A stretch of DNA of 41,380 nucleotides from Akkermansiaceae bacterium (lineage in GTDB: Bacteria; Verrucomicrobiota; Verrucomicrobiia; Verrucomicrobiales; Akkermansiaceae): contig CAIKHZ010000153.1 in assembly GCA_903827375.1 (NCBI GenBank), forward strand, positions 1 through 41,380, read 5' to 3'. Of this stretch, positions 16,511 through 25,059 are shown piece after piece (within the stretch, counting starts at the first letter, position 1; each line of letters opens with the position of its first letter). The position numbers were made by a program, and so were the translations under genes. The notes below the pieces were generated by a model. The model saw only the letters and a program-made list of their open reading frames with translations, was not told where the DNA came from and did no database searches.

Positions 16511-16559
16511 GGGGAGGAAAGGTGGAATATTTTTTGATGAGAGGAGGCAAAGGTGGAAT
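16511..16559 (+). repeat. Imperfect direct repeat in the leader of the cobalamin adenosyltransferase gene
   Basis: GGGGAGGAAAGGTGGAAT (16511-16528) is echoed by GAGGAGGCAAAGGTGGAAT (16541-16559), sharing the exact 11-mer AAAGGTGGAAT 31 bp apart. It lies 35 nt before the chosen ATG. It may be a regulator site or an old duplication; no cobalamin riboswitch box was seen. Confidence 0.4.
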
Positions 16560-16593
16560 GGACATTGGCGGGGTGCGCGCTAGGTTCGAAGGC

Positions 16594-17130
16594 ATGAGCA
16601 TCATCACGGGCCGCGGGGATTTGGGGGAGACTGATTTGTTATTTGGCAAGCGCATAGGCAAGACGTCGTTGCGGGTGGCAGCATTGGGCAGTGTGGACGA
16701 GGTGAATGCGGCTTTGGGATTGGCGCGTGCGGCGGGTGGAGATGAGGAGGTTATTTCGCTTATTGATGCGGTGCAGGAGCGTTTGGTTGGTTTGATGGGG
16801 CAACTTGCCTGTTTGCCTGAAGACATGGGACGATACAAGTACGTGGCTGTGACACTTGGGGATGTGGATTGGGTGGAGGCGGAAGCCCGGAAGTTTGAAG
16901 TGCGGGGCGTGAGATATACCGGTTGGGCCAGGCCGGGTGCCGAAGGGTCACTGGCGCGGGCGGGGTTGGATTTTGCGAGGGCGATGGCACGGCGTGCCGA
17001 GCGCAGCGTGCTGGAATTGCATGAATCCGGCGAGGATGTGCCGGAAGCGGTGCGGCTGTTTTTCAATCGCGTTTCGGATTTATTGTGGATACTGGCGCGG
17101 GTTGAGGCGGTGCCGCATGAACCCCTCTGA
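16594..17130 (+). CDS. pduO: PduO-type ATP:cob(I)alamin adenosyltransferase
   Basis: A 178-residue enzyme forming adenosylcobalamin from cob(I)alamin and ATP. ATG 16594 gives MSIITGRGDLGETDLLFGKR, matching the family nucleotide-binding start (TxxGDxGxTxLxxGxR). RVAALGSVDEVNAALGLARA follows, then FARAMARRAERSVLELHESG and RLFFNRVSDLLWILAR, the helices that carry the conserved RRAER and NRxSDLLF signatures. A middle segment (RYKYVAVTLGDVDWVEAEAR) differs from the usual one. An in-frame extension to 16489 overlaps the repeat-bearing leader and is unlikely. The 145 bp after it (17131-17275) hold nothing recognised. Confidence 0.88.
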   Translation: MSIITGRGDLGETDLLFGKRIGKTSLRVAALGSVDEVNAALGLARAAGGDEEVISLIDAVQERLVGLMGQLACLPEDMGRYKYVAVTLGDVDWVEAEARKFEVRGVRYTGWARPGAEGSLARAGLDFARAMARRAERSVLELHESGEDVPEAVRLFFNRVSDLLWILARVEAVPHEPL

Positions 17131-17275
17131 TGCGGGCAGGATCCGGATCTGCCGCAGGCGGATCACTGATTCGGCCGGTGATTTTCACGGTGATTTCAGC
17201 GAGTCAGACGGATTGAAAAGCTCGGGTCCAACCACAGCATGAGCTTGGCACCGCTGAAATGCTCCGGGGTATGCA

Positions 17276-17794
17276 TCAATATTCTTCTTCCTCGCCTTCT
17301 CCAGGCACAGGCGGGATCAAGTCCTCCCGTTGCAGCAACTCGGCCAGATCGAGTTCGTCCAAGTCCTCCTCTGCGGTGACTCGCACGATGGCGACGTAGG
17401 GAGTGAGCCGATCCAATTCAGCGATGGCACAATGGACCATTGAGGAAATGATGTCGCTGTCATATTTTTCCCGTTCGAACAAATTTGTGATGCGGAAAAC
17501 GAGCAGTTTGCGATCCAGATCGTACTCAAAACCGCCGAGGGTTAGGGCTTTGTTGGCGCGGGCCAACAATTCGAGCAACGGCAGCAGGTGGGAGGCATCG
17601 AGGCGCAGCGGGGATTCCGCCACAATGCTTAGGGCGTTGAGCTGAGGATAGGCTTGGGCAACAAGGTCGATGCGTGTGTGGTGGGCATCGAAGCCGGCGC
17701 GGATCACTTCGCGGCCCTCGACGAGTTCGCAATGCCAGCCATTGCGGCCAAATGCGTCTTCGACGGAAAGAATTTGCTGGGAGTGTGGGCGCAT
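17276..17794 (-). CDS. YbjN-domain protein
   Basis: A 172-residue cytoplasmic protein from ATG 17794. The pattern FGRNGWHCELVEGREVIRAG, a run of short strands (TRIDLVAQAYPQLNALSIVA), then LLELLARANKALTLGGFEYD and LDRKLLVFRIT, matches the YbjN fold, related to type III secretion chaperone-like folds and annotated as a putative sensory regulator. The C-terminus is highly acidic (EDLDELDLAELLQRED, then GEGEEEEY). No partner gene is evident: the flanking genes are the convergent adenosyltransferase and, 173 bp upstream, a membrane protein on the same strand. The gap 17795-17967 shows no gene. Confidence 0.75.
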   Translation of the reverse strand: MRPHSQQILSVEDAFGRNGWHCELVEGREVIRAGFDAHHTRIDLVAQAYPQLNALSIVAESPLRLDASHLLPLLELLARANKALTLGGFEYDLDRKLLVFRITNLFEREKYDSDIISSMVHCAIAELDRLTPYVAIVRVTAEEDLDELDLAELLQREDLIPPVPGEGEEEEY

Positions 17795-17967
17795 GGCGGG
17801 GAGTTGGAGGGGGGATTTGAGGTACAGCGGAGGATTTTAACCCTTTGAGCCGACCGGTCGCAGGGAATATGACTCTCATCAGGATCAGGGGAGCTCAGTG
17901 CAATTCATCTTGCAAATCGGCCCCGCTCTTTTGCGAATCAGTTAGAGGTTTTCAATTCGGTTCGTAT

Positions 17968-18453
17968 TCACGAGGGACGGTTGGAGGGCTTGAATACCCG
18001 AACGGCGACGGCTTTGGCAAGCAATTCGCGCCGGTCTTCGCGGATAGGGGCGAGTGAAAGATGCAGTCCGGAGCTTCGTTGGACGTCGTGGTGCAGGGTC
18101 AGCAGACGGAGGTCTGCGTCAACTTCTGCATCAGCAATTTCCAGCCAGCTAACCAGGCGCATGCATTTAGCCGGGCGAAAAAATGGGAAAACTTCGATCC
18201 CCAGTGGAGTTAGAATCAGGTAGGCGTGGCGGGTCAGGTGCACGGCAGTGCGTCCGGCCAGCAGCGCCAAGGCCAGTGGGAGGATGGCCCAGGCCGGATG
18301 CGGCAACTGCGGGTTGACGTCCCGATACATTGCGCAGGCCAGCAGGGTCACCGTGGCGCAGGTAAAGACCGCCGCCGCCAGCCAAAACGCCGGTGCCTGG
18401 CCTGAGCGGGTGAAGCGCAATTCCTTTTCCGGTGATTGGAGCGGGCGTGGCAT
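17968..18453 (-). CDS. Membrane protein with PH-like C-terminal domain (hypothetical)
   Basis: A 161-residue protein from ATG 18453. Two membrane helices (FWLAAAVFTCATVTLLACAM near 23-42 and AWAILPLALALLAGRTAV near 54-71) are followed by a small beta-rich domain (YLILTPLGIEVFPFFRP, SWLEIADAEVDADLRLLTLH) that resembles bacterial PH-like domains of membrane proteins. It lies 5 bp downstream of the next membrane gene on the same strand, indicating a two-gene operon. No specific function is recognised. Confidence 0.65.
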   Translation of the reverse strand: MPRPLQSPEKELRFTRSGQAPAFWLAAAVFTCATVTLLACAMYRDVNPQLPHPAWAILPLALALLAGRTAVHLTRHAYLILTPLGIEVFPFFRPAKCMRLVSWLEIADAEVDADLRLLTLHHDVQRSSGLHLSLAPIREDRRELLAKAVAVRVFKPSNRPS

Positions 18454-18458
18454 GGCAG

Positions 18459-18782
18459 TTAGTCGTGGCTCGGCGGCGTTTTGGCGCGACTGGCTGGCGG
18501 CGCTTGGCGCTCCGGCAAATCAGCCAGGGGGACAAATTCGTCTCCGTCGCGGTGTCGATGCACGGCATTCGCCACCATGATCACCAGCACGCCCAAAATC
18601 ACAAATGAGGCTTCCAGGAAAAACGGGGTGGAGAGGATGCCTACGATGGTCCCCAGCCATTCGCCCAGCAGGCCGGGTACGGAGCGCCATCCCAGCAGCA
18701 GGGCCACGACTCCGCAGGTCAGGGTCGTCAGCACGGTTGCTGCGATGAGACCTTGTTTCACTCGTTCATCTTTCATACGCAT
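18459..18782 (-). CDS. Small two-helix membrane protein (hypothetical)
   Basis: The frame gives 107 residues from ATG 18782; ATG 18776 is equally possible and an upstream TTG is less likely. Two hydrophobic helices (GLIAATVLTTLTCGVVALLL and FFLEASFVILGVLVIMVANA) are followed by a polar tail rich in Pro, Arg and Lys. It precedes the PH-like membrane gene by 5 bp, so the two are probably co-transcribed and may form one membrane assembly. I do not recognise a family. Confidence 0.6.
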   Translation of the reverse strand: MRMKDERVKQGLIAATVLTTLTCGVVALLLGWRSVPGLLGEWLGTIVGILSTPFFLEASFVILGVLVIMVANAVHRHRDGDEFVPLADLPERQAPPASRAKTPPSHD

Positions 18783-18836
18783 CGGCGGCAACCCTAAACC
18801 CTACGGCGAAAAATCCCAGCCGGATTTCTGTCAAAA

Positions 18837-18890
18837 GTCCACTGCGACATTTCGCTGGCCCGATCAGACCAGCGAAATGTCGAGGGGGAC
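18837..18890. repeat. Long perfect inverted repeat downstream of pbpC
   Basis: CGACATTTCGCTGG (18845-18858) and CCAGCGAAATGTCG (18869-18882) are a perfect 14-bp inverted repeat around a 10-nt loop. Outer arms GTCC (18837-18840) and GGAC (18887-18890) extend it after a 4-nt mismatch. On the minus strand, GGACTTTTG follows the hairpin, so it may terminate pbpC transcription before the small membrane operon. A REP-like dispersed palindrome is the alternative. Confidence 0.75.
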
Positions 18891-18968
18891 TGTTGGTTGG
18901 GTCGAGTGTGTGCAGGCCCAAAAAGCCCGCCATTTTCGGGCAGGGGCCAGCACGGTTGAGTCCGAATT

Positions 18969-21311
18969 TCAGCGTCGCACGCGGATTGTCGTGGTGCTAC
19001 TTCGGCCGTGGTCATCGAGCAGGTGCAGGTGGTGGTCGCCTGGAGGGGCTAGCCAGGCGAGGGAATCGGCCGGGGCGCAGAAGCCGAGGAATGCCTCGCC
19101 GTCAAACCAGTACAGGCGGCATACGCCGGGAGCGGCCCGGGCTTGCAATTGGATGGCGGAATCGGCCGGGCTAGCGTCCAGTTGGTAGGTGCGGCCATGC
19201 AGGGGGGAGGTGATTGTTGGGGCGTGGCCGGGATCGAGGTCTAGCAAGGAATCGGTGCCGGTTTCTGGGTCGGGAGGGGAGCGGCGTGGGAGGCCGGCCT
19301 TGCGGAACAACTCCAACTGATCGGGTGGCCAGAATTCATGGATCTCGCGAAGCAAGCCCGCGCGGCCGTCGTCGCGGGCCACTCGTTTGCCGGTGTTGCC
19401 ATCCACTAGAATGCTGCGGTGCAATTGGCACAAGTTGATTGGGGAAATACCTGGGATGAACCAGCCGGGGGCAGATTGTTTGCACCACGGGCCGGGCAAA
19501 TCCCCTGAGATCGAGCAAAGGTCCACTTGGCGGATGCCCGCCGGCGGCTCGCTGGCACGAACAGGCAGCTGCAAGCGGGTGAACAAGTCAAATAGCAAGG
19601 GGGCGGCACAGTGTCTGGCAACGAGAGCGTTGTTGCCGCGGCCACTGAAATTGCCCAGCCACACCAGCAGCACATAATCTCCCCGCACCCCCAGCGCCCA
19701 TGCGTCGCGAAATCCGTGGGAGGTTCCGGTTTTCCACGCAATGGCCGGGTCAGCGCGGGCAAAGCCATATTCCGGCCCAAGGTCGGCACCGCCGCGCAGC
19801 ATATCCAGGACAAGAAATCGCGCGGCAGCGGATAGCAGGGGAGGGGTGTTAGGAGGCGCAGTGGGGCTGGCCGGGGAAGTGCTGAGGGCAAAAACCAAGG
19901 GCCGGGCTTGGCCATCATCGGCCAAGCCGCAGTAAAGTGAGGCCAATTGGACCGGGGTCATGCCGCAGCCACCCAGAGCGAGGGCCAGCCCGTAGTACCC
20001 GGCTGGCCTTGGCAGGTTGACGCCGCCCCGCTGCAAGAACCGATAGAGTCCGCCCTCGCCAAGCCGATTGGCCAAGGCTACGGCGGGAATGTTGCGGCTG
20101 CGCACCAAGGCGTCGTTGGCATGAATGGGCCCTAGAAATTCGCCTTCAAAATTTTCCGGGTTGTAGTCATTGAAGCCCATCGGTCCGTCGCAGAGCAGGC
20201 TGCGCGGGTGAATCAGCCCCTGATCGAGCGCCAAGGCATAGACAAAGGGCTTTAGCGCCGAGCCGGGCGAGCGCCGTGCCCGCAGTCCATCGACCATGCC
20301 GCAGATATTGCGGTCGGCATAATCCGCCGAGCCCACGTAGGCGAGTACTTCGCGTGAAGGAGCATGGACGAGCATGGCGCAGGCATTGACGATGCCTTCG
20401 TCACTGGTGCGTTGCAGATGAGCGCTGATGCCGCGCTCAATTTGCTGCTGCATGGCAAGATCCAGAGAGCAGGTGATCTCGCGCCTGTTGCTGGCTTGCA
20501 GCAAGCGGCGGCAGAGGTGGGGGGCCTCATGCGGCGGCGGGCTTGGCGGGCTCAGGATGAATTGCCCAGCTAGCGGATCACCGCGCAGGCCGGTTCGCTC
20601 TTCTAACATTGTCGCCAGGCGGCTTTGGGCGGCGGCGAGACGCGGCGCGCTGCTCAGGCGGCCGGGCTGGCGGGTCGCTGGGCTTTGGGGAATGACGCTC
20701 AGGGCTATGGCTTCTCGCTGGCTGATTTGCATGGCATTGCGGCCGCACCACAAGCAGGCAGCGGCCTCTGCGCCTTCGACGTTGCCGCCGAAGGGTGCGA
20801 GGTTGAAGTAGGCCTCCAGAATCTGGTCTTTCGAGTAATGGCGCTCGAGTTGCAGGGCGCGGGCGATTTGCACCAATTTGCCGGCCGCACTTCGGGTTTC
20901 GAGGTGCCAGCGCAGCCGCGCAACCTGCATCGTGAGTGTGGAGGCACCTCCGGCTGTGCGGCCCATAAGAGCCCGGCCGGTGGCGCGCAGAAGGGCGAGC
21001 GGATTGACACCCGGATGCCAGCGGAACCAGCGGTCTTCCTTGTGCAGAGTGGCTTGCACCCAGTGCGGGCTCACCCCGGCAAGTGGGGTCCACACCCGGT
21101 ATCTGCCGTCCGCCGCCGCAGTGATATGCAACAAGGTGCCGTTGCGATCACGCAGGACCCGCGACCACCCGCAATCCGGAGGATATATCTGCGGATGCGG
21201 CAGACAAACCCAAATCAAAAGAAGTGCAGCAGCCACTGCTCCCACCGCCTTGGGCCAGCGCCGACGCTGCCTTCCTGGGCGCTCGGGATTGAGGGGTGGC
21301 TCGTGGTGCAT
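18969..21311 (-). CDS. pbpC: Penicillin-binding protein 1C (bifunctional glycosyltransferase/transpeptidase)
   Basis: A 780-residue peptidoglycan synthase close in length to E. coli PbpC (770). From ATG 21311 there is a basic N-terminus, one membrane anchor (AVGAVAAALLLIWVCL), then the glycosyltransferase domain with the catalytic-Glu motif KEDRWFRWHPGV, GGASTLTMQVARL and ILEAYFNLAPFGGNVEGAEA. The transpeptidase domain has the nucleophile Ser351 (SPGSALKPF), SRN (SRNIPAVAL) and KTGTS. A PbpC-type C-terminal beta domain covers the last 90 residues (PTITSPLHGRTYQLDA onward). The alpha-2-macroglobulin gene that often accompanies pbpC is not adjacent; the divergent neighbour is a VCBS-repeat protein. 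The 174-bp gap to it must hold both promoters. Confidence 0.95.
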   Translation of the reverse strand: MHHEPPLNPERPGRQRRRWPKAVGAVAAALLLIWVCLPHPQIYPPDCGWSRVLRDRNGTLLHITAAADGRYRVWTPLAGVSPHWVQATLHKEDRWFRWHPGVNPLALLRATGRALMGRTAGGASTLTMQVARLRWHLETRSAAGKLVQIARALQLERHYSKDQILEAYFNLAPFGGNVEGAEAAACLWCGRNAMQISQREAIALSVIPQSPATRQPGRLSSAPRLAAAQSRLATMLEERTGLRGDPLAGQFILSPPSPPPHEAPHLCRRLLQASNRREITCSLDLAMQQQIERGISAHLQRTSDEGIVNACAMLVHAPSREVLAYVGSADYADRNICGMVDGLRARRSPGSALKPFVYALALDQGLIHPRSLLCDGPMGFNDYNPENFEGEFLGPIHANDALVRSRNIPAVALANRLGEGGLYRFLQRGGVNLPRPAGYYGLALALGGCGMTPVQLASLYCGLADDGQARPLVFALSTSPASPTAPPNTPPLLSAAARFLVLDMLRGGADLGPEYGFARADPAIAWKTGTSHGFRDAWALGVRGDYVLLVWLGNFSGRGNNALVARHCAAPLLFDLFTRLQLPVRASEPPAGIRQVDLCSISGDLPGPWCKQSAPGWFIPGISPINLCQLHRSILVDGNTGKRVARDDGRAGLLREIHEFWPPDQLELFRKAGLPRRSPPDPETGTDSLLDLDPGHAPTITSPLHGRTYQLDASPADSAIQLQARAAPGVCRLYWFDGEAFLGFCAPADSLAWLAPPGDHHLHLLDDHGRSSTTTIRVRR

Positions 21312-21485
21312 GGCCTAACGAAGGATGTGGAATGAAAATGAAAATGAACCTGGATCGCAAACGCATCCCACCGAGGTAGATGCTAGGCTAGGGTACTCAA
21401 ATAGTAAAGGATAGCGTCGTTAGGTCAAATTTTTCATCTTGTGTCCAGTCTTGACCAAGGCGGGCAAACCTGCCACTTCTTGGCC

Positions 21486-22829
21486 ATGACTCACACACCC
21501 ATAACGTTATTCACATTGTTAGCCACCGCGCTGGGTGTCAGCGGGGTGGAACCTCAGCTCTACACGCTGCATAGTTTCAAGAAGATCCAAGTGAGCGATG
21601 AGTTCTGGTGCGAAGGCGTCTCCTACGGCGACTTCAATCACGACGGCAAGCTCGATATTTGTGGTGGGCCATTTTGGTGGGAAGGACCCGACTTCAAGGT
21701 TCGTCACGAATTTCGTCCCGCGACCAAGACATCTAAGGGAAAACGGGCCGATGGCACGGAATTCACCTTTGCCGGCTACAGCGGTGCGAAGGGAAATATC
21801 AACGATTACTCCGACAATTTCCTAACATACGTCTATGATTTCAATGGTGACGGATGGGCGGACATTGTCGTATTTGATACGCCAGGTGCCGACGCTTATT
21901 GGTACGAAAATCCCCAAGGCAAGAAGAATGCCGATGGCACGGAGCATTGGACGCGGCACAAGGCGATCAGCACGCTGGACAATGAATCGCCGCGCTTCGG
22001 TGATATCAATGGCGATGGCAAACCCGACGTGGTTTGCAACTCCAACGGGTTTCTGGGCTATGCGACGGCCGACTGGAGTCATCCAACTGAGCCGTGGACA
22101 TGGCACCCGATTTCGCCCAAGGGCCCATGGCATAAATACACCCACGGGGTGGGCTTTGGCGATATCAACGGCGATGGTCGCGCGGATTTTATTGAACAAA
22201 ACGGCTGGTGGGAACAACCCGCTGCGCTCAGCGGCGACCCCGAATGGAAGATGCATCCATTTCCCTTTGCTGCGGGATCCGGCACCGCAGGGGGGTCTCA
22301 AATGTACGCTTACGACTTCAATGGCGACGGCCTCAACGACGTGCTCACCACCCTCAATCCGCATGGTTACGGCATCGTCTGGTATGAGCAAATCCGGGAA
22401 AAGGGTCAGATTTCGTTCAAGCCGCATCCAATCGTCGGCAAAACCCCGCACGAGAATAAATACGGCGTTTCGTTCTCACAGGCCCATGCCATCGAAATGG
22501 TGGATATGGACGGTGACGGCGTCATGGATTTTGTGACCGGCAAACGGTTTTGGGCGCACGGTCCCACTGGTGACGATGAACCCAATGCGCCCGCAGTGCT
22601 TTATTGGTTCAAAACCGTCCGCAATCCCGACAAGACGGTTGATTTTATTCCCTACCTGATCGACTCGGATTCCGGCGTGGGCACCCAAGTCACCGTGGCC
22701 GACATCAATGGCGACCATTTGCCCGACGTCATTGTAGGCAACAAGAAGGGCATCTTTGTTTTTATTCACGAGGCCCGTCAAGTCAGCCGGGAAGAGTGGC
22801 AAGCAGCCCAGCCCAAGCCGATACCATAG
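21486..22829 (+). CDS. Exported FG-GAP/VCBS-repeat protein with seven calcium-type loops
   Basis: A 447-residue protein from ATG 21486, with a short signal sequence (ITLFTLLATALGVSGVE). It contains seven loops of the DxDxDGxxD type: DFNHDGKLD, DFNGDGWAD, DINGDGKPD, DINGDGRAD, DFNGDGLND, DMDGDGVMD and DINGDHLPD, each at the end of a beta-propeller-like unit with Trp-rich strands (FWWEGPDF, YWYENPQG, GWWEQP). This predicts a secreted seven-bladed propeller stabilised by Ca2+, like integrin-alpha-type FG-GAP proteins. The last loop has His in place of the second Gly-Asp pair. No catalytic domain is fused. The ligand or substrate is unknown; such proteins are frequent in polysaccharide-using Verrucomicrobiota and Planctomycetes. 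Confidence 0.85.
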   Translation: MTHTPITLFTLLATALGVSGVEPQLYTLHSFKKIQVSDEFWCEGVSYGDFNHDGKLDICGGPFWWEGPDFKVRHEFRPATKTSKGKRADGTEFTFAGYSGAKGNINDYSDNFLTYVYDFNGDGWADIVVFDTPGADAYWYENPQGKKNADGTEHWTRHKAISTLDNESPRFGDINGDGKPDVVCNSNGFLGYATADWSHPTEPWTWHPISPKGPWHKYTHGVGFGDINGDGRADFIEQNGWWEQPAALSGDPEWKMHPFPFAAGSGTAGGSQMYAYDFNGDGLNDVLTTLNPHGYGIVWYEQIREKGQISFKPHPIVGKTPHENKYGVSFSQAHAIEMVDMDGDGVMDFVTGKRFWAHGPTGDDEPNAPAVLYWFKTVRNPDKTVDFIPYLIDSDSGVGTQVTVADINGDHLPDVIVGNKKGIFVFIHEARQVSREEWQAAQPKPIP

Positions 22830-22932
22830 CCGACGGGGCTGTCTGCTGAGGCGCTCGCCGAATTTGGATAGAGAATAATGGGCGCATAAGACCTCACCTA
22901 CTCGTTTCGGTAGGCGGAGCTCAGTCAATTTT

Positions 22933-23028
22933 ATGAAACTTTCGATTGCAAAGGCGCTGAGGAGGCTTTTGACTGCCGCCCCGACTGCTCCACCAAAAGC
23001 AGACCGCGTCAACCTCCGGCATGAGTAA
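22933..23028 (+). CDS. Possible 31-residue leader peptide overlapping kup
   Basis: ATG 22933 opens a 31-codon frame beginning MKLSIAKALRRLLTAAP and ending in RVNLRHE, with its TAA at 23026-23028, inside the kup start region (kup ATG at 23021). The first half is a basic amphipathic helix. The 8-nt overlap would allow translational coupling to kup, which has no clear Shine-Dalgarno of its own. A small hairpin (22897-22914) lies upstream. Coding status is uncertain. Confidence 0.35.
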   Translation: MKLSIAKALRRLLTAAPTAPPKADRVNLRHE

Positions 23029-24931
23029 TTCCCAAGAATCGACATCCCGTCGTAAAGCGCTGCTAGCTCTCGGAGCCTTGGGCGTGGTTTACGGTGATAT
23101 TGGCACCAGTCCCTTGTACGCCTTGCGCGAAAGCATGACCGGGCCCGGTGGCCACGGAATGGTGGAAGTCAATCCCGCCAACGTGCTGGGGATTCTTTCG
23201 TTGATTATTTGGGCACTGCTGAGCCTCATCGCGGTCAAATATATCTCGGTGGTGATGCGTGCCGATAACGATGGCGAGGGCGGCTTGCTAGCGATGTTGG
23301 CACTCGCTGTGCCGCAAACGACAAAAATCGGCAGCCCGGTGAACCGCCGCAGCTACGTGCTGGTGCTGTTGGCTTTGCTCGGCACCGCGTTTCTGTTTGG
23401 CGACGGGATCATCACCCCGGCCATTTCCGTGCTATCGGCCGTCGAAGGTCTGAAAGTGGCTGCGCCTCCGGCCATGGAAAGCTGGATTGTGCCGATCACC
23501 GTGGCGATATTGTTAGGCTTGTTTTCGATCCAATACCGGGGAACCGGGCGGGTGGGAATTTGGTTTGGACCGATCACCTTGCTGTGGTTTATCAGTATTT
23601 CAGTGTTAGGCATTCGCGGGATTTTGATGTATCCCGGGGTGCTGATGGCGATGAATCCATGGTGGGCACTGCAATTTTTGTTCCATCATGGGTTGGACTC
23701 AGCAGTCACTTTGGGTGGTGTGTGTTTGTGCATTACCGGGGGCGAGGCCTTGTATGCCGATATGGGCCATTTTGGGCGGAATCCGATCCGTCTGGCATGG
23801 TTTGCGGTGGTTTTGCCCGCGCTTTTGCTCAACTACTTGGGCCAAGGGGCCTTGGTGTTGTCTGATTCCTCGCCAGAGACGTTGGTTTCGCCGCTTTACC
23901 AATTGGCACCGGTCTGGTTTAAGATGCCACTGGTCATTTTGGGCACGCTGGCGGCGGTGATTGCGTCTCAGGCGTTGATATCCGGGGCGTTTTCGCTGGC
24001 GATGCAAGCGGTGCAGATGGGATATTTGCCGCGTTTGGCCATCGAGCACACGTCGGAGAGTGAGCACGGTCAAATATACGTGGGCCAAGTCAACCGCGCC
24101 ATCATGGTGGGCAGCATTGCGCTGGTCATTGGGTTTCAAACATCCAGTAATTTAGCAGCTGCCTATGGCATCGCGGTGTGCTTGACGATGCTCATCACCA
24201 CTCTGGTGCTGTGTTCCATTGCTAGGCGTCTCTGGCTCTGGCCGATGTGGAAGGTGGTGCTCGTCTGCGGCAGTTTTATGCTCATCGAGTTGAGTTTTGT
24301 GCTGCCCAACTTGCTGAAAATTGCTCAAGGTGGTTGGGTGCCCATGCTCATTGGTGCGGCATTGATGCTTACGATGCTGACGTGGAAGCGTGGAAGAGCG
24401 GTTTTGGCAGGGAAGTTTGCCGCCATGAGTCTGCCCTTGTGTGATTTGATTCACTCGCTGGAACGCGGCGGAGCGATGCGAGCCCAAGGCACTGCGGTCT
24501 ATCTTTCATTGGCCGGCGGTTCAGCGCCGCCAGCCTTGTTGCACAATTTAAAACACAACCAGGTGTTGCATCGAACGACGATTATTCTGACGATTCAGGC
24601 AGCGCGAACACCGCGGATTGGCGAGGACGAGCGCTTGGAGGTGACGGATCTAGGATCGGGCGTGTGGCGGGTGATGGCACTCTATGGCTTCATGGAGCGG
24701 CCCAATGTGCCTGAGATTCTGCAGGCTTGTGGCTCGCACGGATTGTCCTGCAATGTCGAAAAAGTGAGCTTTTTCCTAGGTCGGGAGACGATTTTGCCGA
24801 CTCACAACAGTCTTCCACTGTGGCAGGCAAAGTACTTTGCGCTGCTTTCGCGCAGTTCGCAAAGTGCCATGGAGTTCTTTAACCTCCCTCCTAACCGGGT
24901 CATCGAGCTCGGCGCGCAGATCGAGGTTTGA
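23021..24931 (+). CDS. kup: Low-affinity potassium transporter Kup
   Basis: A 636-residue K+/H+ symporter of the Kup/HAK/KT family. ATG 23021 leads to the signature LGVVYGDIGTSPLYALRESM in the first membrane segment. Further hallmarks are NDGEGGLLAMLALAVPQ, LALLGTAFLFGDGIITPAIS, CLCITGGEALYADMGHFGR, NYLGQGAL and GQIYVGQVNRAIMVGSIAL. Twelve membrane segments fill residues 15-455, followed by a cytoplasmic C-terminal domain of about 180 residues (VYLSLAGGSAPPALLHNLKH onward). It is complete and normal in length. The 191-bp upstream gap carries a possible leader ORF, and no c-di-AMP riboswitch consensus was recognised. argD follows after 128 bp. Confidence 0.97.
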   Translation: MSNSQESTSRRKALLALGALGVVYGDIGTSPLYALRESMTGPGGHGMVEVNPANVLGILSLIIWALLSLIAVKYISVVMRADNDGEGGLLAMLALAVPQTTKIGSPVNRRSYVLVLLALLGTAFLFGDGIITPAISVLSAVEGLKVAAPPAMESWIVPITVAILLGLFSIQYRGTGRVGIWFGPITLLWFISISVLGIRGILMYPGVLMAMNPWWALQFLFHHGLDSAVTLGGVCLCITGGEALYADMGHFGRNPIRLAWFAVVLPALLLNYLGQGALVLSDSSPETLVSPLYQLAPVWFKMPLVILGTLAAVIASQALISGAFSLAMQAVQMGYLPRLAIEHTSESEHGQIYVGQVNRAIMVGSIALVIGFQTSSNLAAAYGIAVCLTMLITTLVLCSIARRLWLWPMWKVVLVCGSFMLIELSFVLPNLLKIAQGGWVPMLIGAALMLTMLTWKRGRAVLAGKFAAMSLPLCDLIHSLERGGAMRAQGTAVYLSLAGGSAPPALLHNLKHNQVLHRTTIILTIQAARTPRIGEDERLEVTDLGSGVWRVMALYGFMERPNVPEILQACGSHGLSCNVEKVSFFLGRETILPTHNSLPLWQAKYFALLSRSSQSAMEFFNLPPNRVIELGAQIEV

Positions 24932-25059
24932 CGCAATGGCCGTGCGGACCGCTCCCGGGTGCCTCGCCAAAACCACCGCAGTCTGTTACCGCCAATTTGA
25001 CACGAGTGATTTGTGTGTTGCCAATGTGCAGGAGACTGCTAGGCTCCTCCCCCCCTCCC

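Noticed and set aside
22830..23020. c-di-AMP (ydaO-type) riboswitch upstream of kup
   Set aside because: The conserved sequence blocks were not found; only a small 6-bp hairpin and a possible leader ORF are visible.
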